NCBI GenBank assembly: GCA_020633325.1
Contig: JACKDX010000001.1
Location: 1,116,001 to 1,180,000, forward strand
From: Myxococcales bacterium
GTDB taxonomy: Bacteria; Myxococcota_A; Polyangia; Polyangiales; GCA-016699535
Length of the DNA: 64,000 nt
Direction: 5' to 3'
Numbering within the stretch: position 1 is the first letter of the stretch; each line of letters opens with the position of its first letter. Both the position numbers and the translations under genes were made by a program. The notes beneath the pieces were generated by a model, which was given only the letters and a program-made list of their open reading frames with translations, had not been told where the DNA came from and made no database searches. Below are positions 61,039 to 64,000 of the stretch, piece after piece.

Positions 61039-61425
61039 ATGAGCAAATCAGATGAACCCAAAGGTGCCGAGCGCAGACAGTACGCGCGGTACGAAGCGTC
61101 TTTGTCGGTTGACTACCGCAGCGGGCAAACTTTTTTGTTTTCCTATATTCGTAACATCAGCGAGATGGGAATTTTTATCGGGACCGAGGAGCCTTTGACG
61201 ATAGGGACGCAACTCACGTTGCGATTTAATACTGTCGTGGGTGATCCGCTGGAAATGCAGGGTGAGGTCGTTTGGGTCAACCATGTGCGCCCCGACAAGC
61301 AGGACAGAACACCGGGGATGGGCGTGGAGTTTAGAGATCTCACCGCCGAGAAGAGGGAACGCGTGGTGGAGCTTGTGAAAACCATTGCGTATCTAGGTGA
61401 TGATCGACATGAAGACGCAAACTAG
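61039..61425 (+). CDS. PilZ domain protein
   Basis: 128 residues, single domain. The c-di-GMP motifs are RRQYARYEA (RxxxR) and NISEMGIFIGT (N/D-x-S-x-x-G), then GTQLTLRFNTVVGDPLEMQGEVVWVN and GMGVEFRDLTAEKRERVVELV. This is the single-domain PilZ type common in myxobacteria. It should bind cyclic di-GMP and act on an unknown partner, for example in motility or exopolysaccharide output. Single gene, convergent with the phosphoesterase. Confidence 0.92.
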   Translation: MSKSDEPKGAERRQYARYEASLSVDYRSGQTFLFSYIRNISEMGIFIGTEEPLTIGTQLTLRFNTVVGDPLEMQGEVVWVNHVRPDKQDRTPGMGVEFRDLTAEKRERVVELVKTIAYLGDDRHEDAN

Positions 61426-61441
61426 CCGTTTGCCTCGGTGA

Positions 61442-62359
61442 TTAAGCGGCGGTGACCTCGATGGGCGCGCCCAGGCGATATCCATCGGATGTCCAGCTTC
61501 CAGGCCATGCGCGGCATTTCCCTGCAGTGATTTCGTATATCCACAAGCCCTCCCTTCCCGCATGCGTGGCGCTCCCGGCACAAAAAATCGGAATGCCGCC
61601 ATGGGACGATGGCAGAAAAAACCGGTGATGGAGGTGTCCGTGGATGAGCATGGACGGAGTAAAACGCCGGCAGACGGCCAATAGGGCGTCTGCGTTCTTT
61701 AGGCCGTGGTGGCGATGATCGGGCGTGCCGTCCTGTCGAAACAATCCATAGTGGATCGCAAATATGACATAGCGTGGGGTGATGGTAGCGTCGCTAAGCA
61801 TCTTCTTCAGGCACTCGAGCTGCCGCTCGGAGACATAACCATCAGATCGCCAGGCCTCCCAGTGTGGGACGGCGCTATTGATGGCGATCACCGCAAGATC
61901 TTCACCGATGAGCCGCACGAGAGGAAAATGTTCGCCTGGCACCTGATACTGAGGCAGATCCGAGTGGAGAAATTCTCCAAAGAACTGCTCGAATCGGTGC
62001 TCGAATGCGCTTTTTAGGGTGTACACGTCGTGGTTGCCGGGCAACGTCACAAAACCCAGAGGCGCTTTGGTGAGTGGCTCGATCATTTGGCGGGCAAGGC
62101 GCATTTCGCCCAGACCGCCCAGTGCAGTGTAATCGCCGGTGCAAATCACGAGGTCGATGTTTTCGCTTTCCTTTAGCGCCTGCAACGCCTCTAGCTTGAC
62201 GGCATTCTCGACAAAATAACGTCTTCTTCTGAGCGCCAGGTTGAGGAAACCCACCATGTGTTTGCTGACGAAATCGGATAGCGCCGCCGGCATGCCTCGG
62301 AGCTGGACGTGAATATCGCTAAAATGGAGGATTCGGGTCACGGGCTCACCATGGGTCAA
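61442..62359 (-). CDS. Calcineurin-like metallophosphoesterase
   Basis: 305 residues. Metal-site motifs in order: FSDIHVQ, CTGDYTALGG, LPGNHDVYTL, FAIHYG and HGHLHHRF (GHxH), all present, so two metals should bind. The family includes cyclic-nucleotide phosphodiesterases (Icc-like), lipid phosphatases and nucleases; a basic segment (LALRRRRYFVENAVKLEAL, near 36-55) may face nucleic acid or membrane. The substrate is unknown. It lies 7 bp after argC on the same strand, so it is the tail of the rplM-rpsI-argC unit. Confidence 0.9.
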   Translation of the reverse strand: MTHGEPVTRILHFSDIHVQLRGMPAALSDFVSKHMVGFLNLALRRRRYFVENAVKLEALQALKESENIDLVICTGDYTALGGLGEMRLARQMIEPLTKAPLGFVTLPGNHDVYTLKSAFEHRFEQFFGEFLHSDLPQYQVPGEHFPLVRLIGEDLAVIAINSAVPHWEAWRSDGYVSERQLECLKKMLSDATITPRYVIFAIHYGLFRQDGTPDHRHHGLKNADALLAVCRRFTPSMLIHGHLHHRFFLPSSHGGIPIFCAGSATHAGREGLWIYEITAGKCRAWPGSWTSDGYRLGAPIEVTAA

Positions 62360-62366
62360 TACGGCG

Positions 62367-63425
62367 CTAAGGCCAAACGGCAGTGCTTTCGAGTCCCGTG
62401 GTCTCAGCCCAGCCGAATCTGAGGTTCATACATTGGATCGCTTGCCCAGAGGCACCTTTCACCAGGTTATCTATGGTGCACTGAGCGATGACCCATCCCG
62501 TGCTGGGATCAACCGTGTAACTTAGAAGGGCTCGGTTCGTGCCTCTGCTCCAGAGAGTGTCAGGATATTGGTCTCCCTCAAGGACATGGACAAAGGGCGC
62601 ATGCGCGTAGAACGCAAGTGCAGCGTCCCTGCAGGCCGCGCCTGTCATGCTCGCATCAAGGGCCTTGGCGTACACGGTCACAAGCATGCCACGGCTCATG
62701 GGGACGAGATGCGGCGTGAAGGTCATACTAACTGGGGTGGGGCTGATGCGGCGTAAGCCTTGTAAGATTTCGGGAATGTGACGATGCGCACCTCCGACGT
62801 TGTAGGCGCGAATGCCCTCCGAAACCTCCGGATAGTGTGTCGCGGGCGACGGGCTGCGGCCCGCGCCCGAGACGCCGCTCTTGGCATCCACCACCAGGTT
62901 TTGCGAGTCTACCAGTTTGGCGCGAATCAAAGGACTGAGCGCGAGCAGCGTTGCCGTGGGGTAACATCCTGGCACCGCGATAAGGTCGCTTTTTGGGATG
63001 GCCTCGGGAAAAAGTTCCGGCAGGCCGTACGCGGCCTCTTCAAGCAATTCAGGAGCTGAATGGGGCCCATACCAACGGGCATATACCGCAGGATCTCGCA
63101 GGCGAAAGTCAGCCGAGAGATCAAATACCACCAGCCCTCTGGCACGGCAGGCTTTCACAATTTCCATACTCGCGGCATGCGGAAGTGCGCAAAATACCAC
63201 CTGGGCGCATTGTGCAATGGCTTCCGGATCGAGAGCGCCTATTGGCAGCCCCACCGTGGGACCAAGCTGTGGATGGACATCGCCCACTTTTTCCCCAATA
63301 CGGCTTCTTCCGCCTACGTAGCAGAGCGCTGCATAAGGATGTCCTACAAGAAGCCTTAACAGTTCGGCGCCCGTATAGCCAGTGCTGCCGAGCACGGCGA
63401 CGGGCAGTGCGGCGGTATTGGGCAT
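62367..63425 (-). CDS. argC: N-acetyl-gamma-glutamyl-phosphate reductase
   Basis: 352 residues. NADP-binding VLGSTGYTGAELLRLLVGHP at the N-terminus and VPGCYPTATLLAL (catalytic Cys near residue 154) identify ArgC, the third step of arginine synthesis, with SGVSGAGRSPSPATHYPEV and PEILQGLRRI. It is the third gene of the rplM-rpsI-argC string, which is a typical arrangement in myxobacteria. Three bp separate it from rpsI. Confidence 0.96.
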   Translation of the reverse strand: MPNTAALPVAVLGSTGYTGAELLRLLVGHPYAALCYVGGRSRIGEKVGDVHPQLGPTVGLPIGALDPEAIAQCAQVVFCALPHAASMEIVKACRARGLVVFDLSADFRLRDPAVYARWYGPHSAPELLEEAAYGLPELFPEAIPKSDLIAVPGCYPTATLLALSPLIRAKLVDSQNLVVDAKSGVSGAGRSPSPATHYPEVSEGIRAYNVGGAHRHIPEILQGLRRISPTPVSMTFTPHLVPMSRGMLVTVYAKALDASMTGAACRDAALAFYAHAPFVHVLEGDQYPDTLWSRGTNRALLSYTVDPSTGWVIAQCTIDNLVKGASGQAIQCMNLRFGWAETTGLESTAVWP

Positions 63426-63428
63426 GTC

Positions 63429-63827
63429 TCAGCGCTTAGAGTACTGAAACTTCTTGCGTGCGCCAGGCTGACCGGGCTTTTTGCGCTCTTTCTCTCGTGC
63501 ATCGCGGGTGAGAAGTCCCGCCTTCTTGAGAGCCGGGCGGAACGTCTGATCCACGTCTAACAGGGCGCGTGAAATGCCATGCCGCACCGCTTCGGCCTGG
63601 GCCGACAGGCCGCCGCCGGCCACGTTGCACTCGACGTCGAACGCTTCCGATTTCCCTAGAATCTCAAACGGCTGCTCAATGATCATGCGGGATGTTTCCC
63701 GGTCAAAATAGGTATTCATGGGCTTGCCGTTGACCTGGATGGTCCCGGCGCCCTCTTTGAGAAATACTCGCGCTACTGCGCGTTTACGGCGCCCAGTCGC
63801 GTAATGTCGTCCGTGTAGGGTAGTCAT
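63429..63827 (-). CDS. rpsI: 30S ribosomal protein S9
   Basis: 132 residues. [33 protein letters not shown] and the C-terminal [13 protein letters not shown] tail [17 protein letters not shown] are S9-specific; the last residues reach the P-site tRNA in the ribosome. The ATG directly abuts the rplM stop codon. Part of the L13-S9 pair found in all bacteria. Confidence 0.97.
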   Translation of the reverse strand: MTTLHGRHYATGRRKRAVARVFLKEGAGTIQVNGKPMNTYFDRETSRMIIEQPFEILGKSEAFDVECNVAGGGLSAQAEAVRHGISRALLDVDQTFRPALKKAGLLTRDAREKERKKPGQPGARKKFQYSKR

Positions 63828-64000
63828 CTACGCTGCGTGTCCTTTCCAAAGCTTCGGTTGCTGCGCCGCATGGGGGTGCACCGCGCCTTTATATACTTTG
63901 AGCTTCGTGCGCATAGCCCGGCCGAGAGGGGAATATGGCAGCATGCCGCGAACCGCCTTTTCAATAATGAACTCGGGCTTGCGATCGATTAAGTGGCGGT
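63828..64000 (-). CDS. rplM: 50S ribosomal protein L13, C-terminal fragment
   Basis: 57 codons to the window edge, stop at 63830-63828. On the minus strand the tail reads [37 protein letters not shown], the C-terminus of L13. The N-terminal two thirds is outside the window. The stop and rpsI start are adjacent with no spacer. Confidence 0.93.
   Translation of the reverse strand, partial: RHLIDRKPEFIIEKAVRGMLPYSPLGRAMRTKLKVYKGAVHPHAAQQPKLWKGHAA

Overview
The window is about 57% GC by eye, densely packed and fully bacterial. It most likely comes from the Myxococcota (former Deltaproteobacteria). Several things point that way: an rplM-rpsI-argC string at the right edge, a merR gene beside ihfA downstream of pheT, a PilZ protein of the myxobacterial type, many lipoproteins with Cys-rich or Asp-x-Pro linkers, RCC1-propeller lipoproteins, and two strong sigma-54 type promoters. 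The lineage is an inference; no rRNA is present.

Layout. (1) 2-11259, + strand: an unbroken lipid-type operon entering from the left. It holds a HAD-IB hydrolase fragment, a fatty acyl-CoA reductase, a thioester-reductase-like SDR, a polysaccharide pyruvyl transferase, two AMP-forming acyl ligases flanking an enoyl-CoA hydratase and an acyl carrier protein, a diacylglycerol kinase-like lipid kinase, a PlsC acyltransferase and a TetR regulator. Almost all junctions are 1-4 bp stop/start overlaps. (2) 11216-15833, - strand: a large AddA/RecB-like helicase-nuclease and a second PlsC-like acyltransferase. (3) 15987-19774, + strand: rhodanese, PEP carboxylase and a gamma-carbonic anhydrase-like protein. 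(4) 19952-23764, + strand: three small membrane-associated proteins of stress type behind a candidate sigma-54 promoter, then a GAF-PAS-GAF histidine kinase. (5) 23739-29271: DUF924 and SMP-30-like genes on -, Elp3 and acetoacetyl-CoA ligase on +. (6) 29303-37752: a glycosidase-like lipoprotein, a zinc ribbon-LemA-HtpX operon, inorganic pyrophosphatase, an Asp-x-Pro repeat lipoprotein and two tandem RCC1 propeller lipoproteins. (7) 37795-42625, - strand: an ABC export system, SurE, MerR and IHF alpha. (8) 42761-49603, - strand: the classic thrS-infC-rpmI-rplT-pheS-pheT block, with a tRNA-Val gene ahead of thrS and a likely ATC start on infC. (9) 49755-60931: an M23 peptidase followed by envelope proteins, most of them unassigned lipoproteins, a glycosidase-like lipoprotein and a GT39-like membrane protein. 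(10) 61039-64000: PilZ, a metallophosphoesterase, argC, rpsI and the 3' end of rplM.

How it fits together. Regions 3, 7 and 8 are housekeeping. The left-hand operon has the enzymes to activate fatty acids, hold them on an ACP, reduce them to aldehyde or alcohol, and make or reshape phosphatidate-type lipids; its product is not known to me and it is the best candidate for an undescribed pathway. Regions 6 and 9 look like lineage-specific cell-surface inventory. I saw no insertion sequence, phage module, CRISPR array or confident intrinsic terminator.
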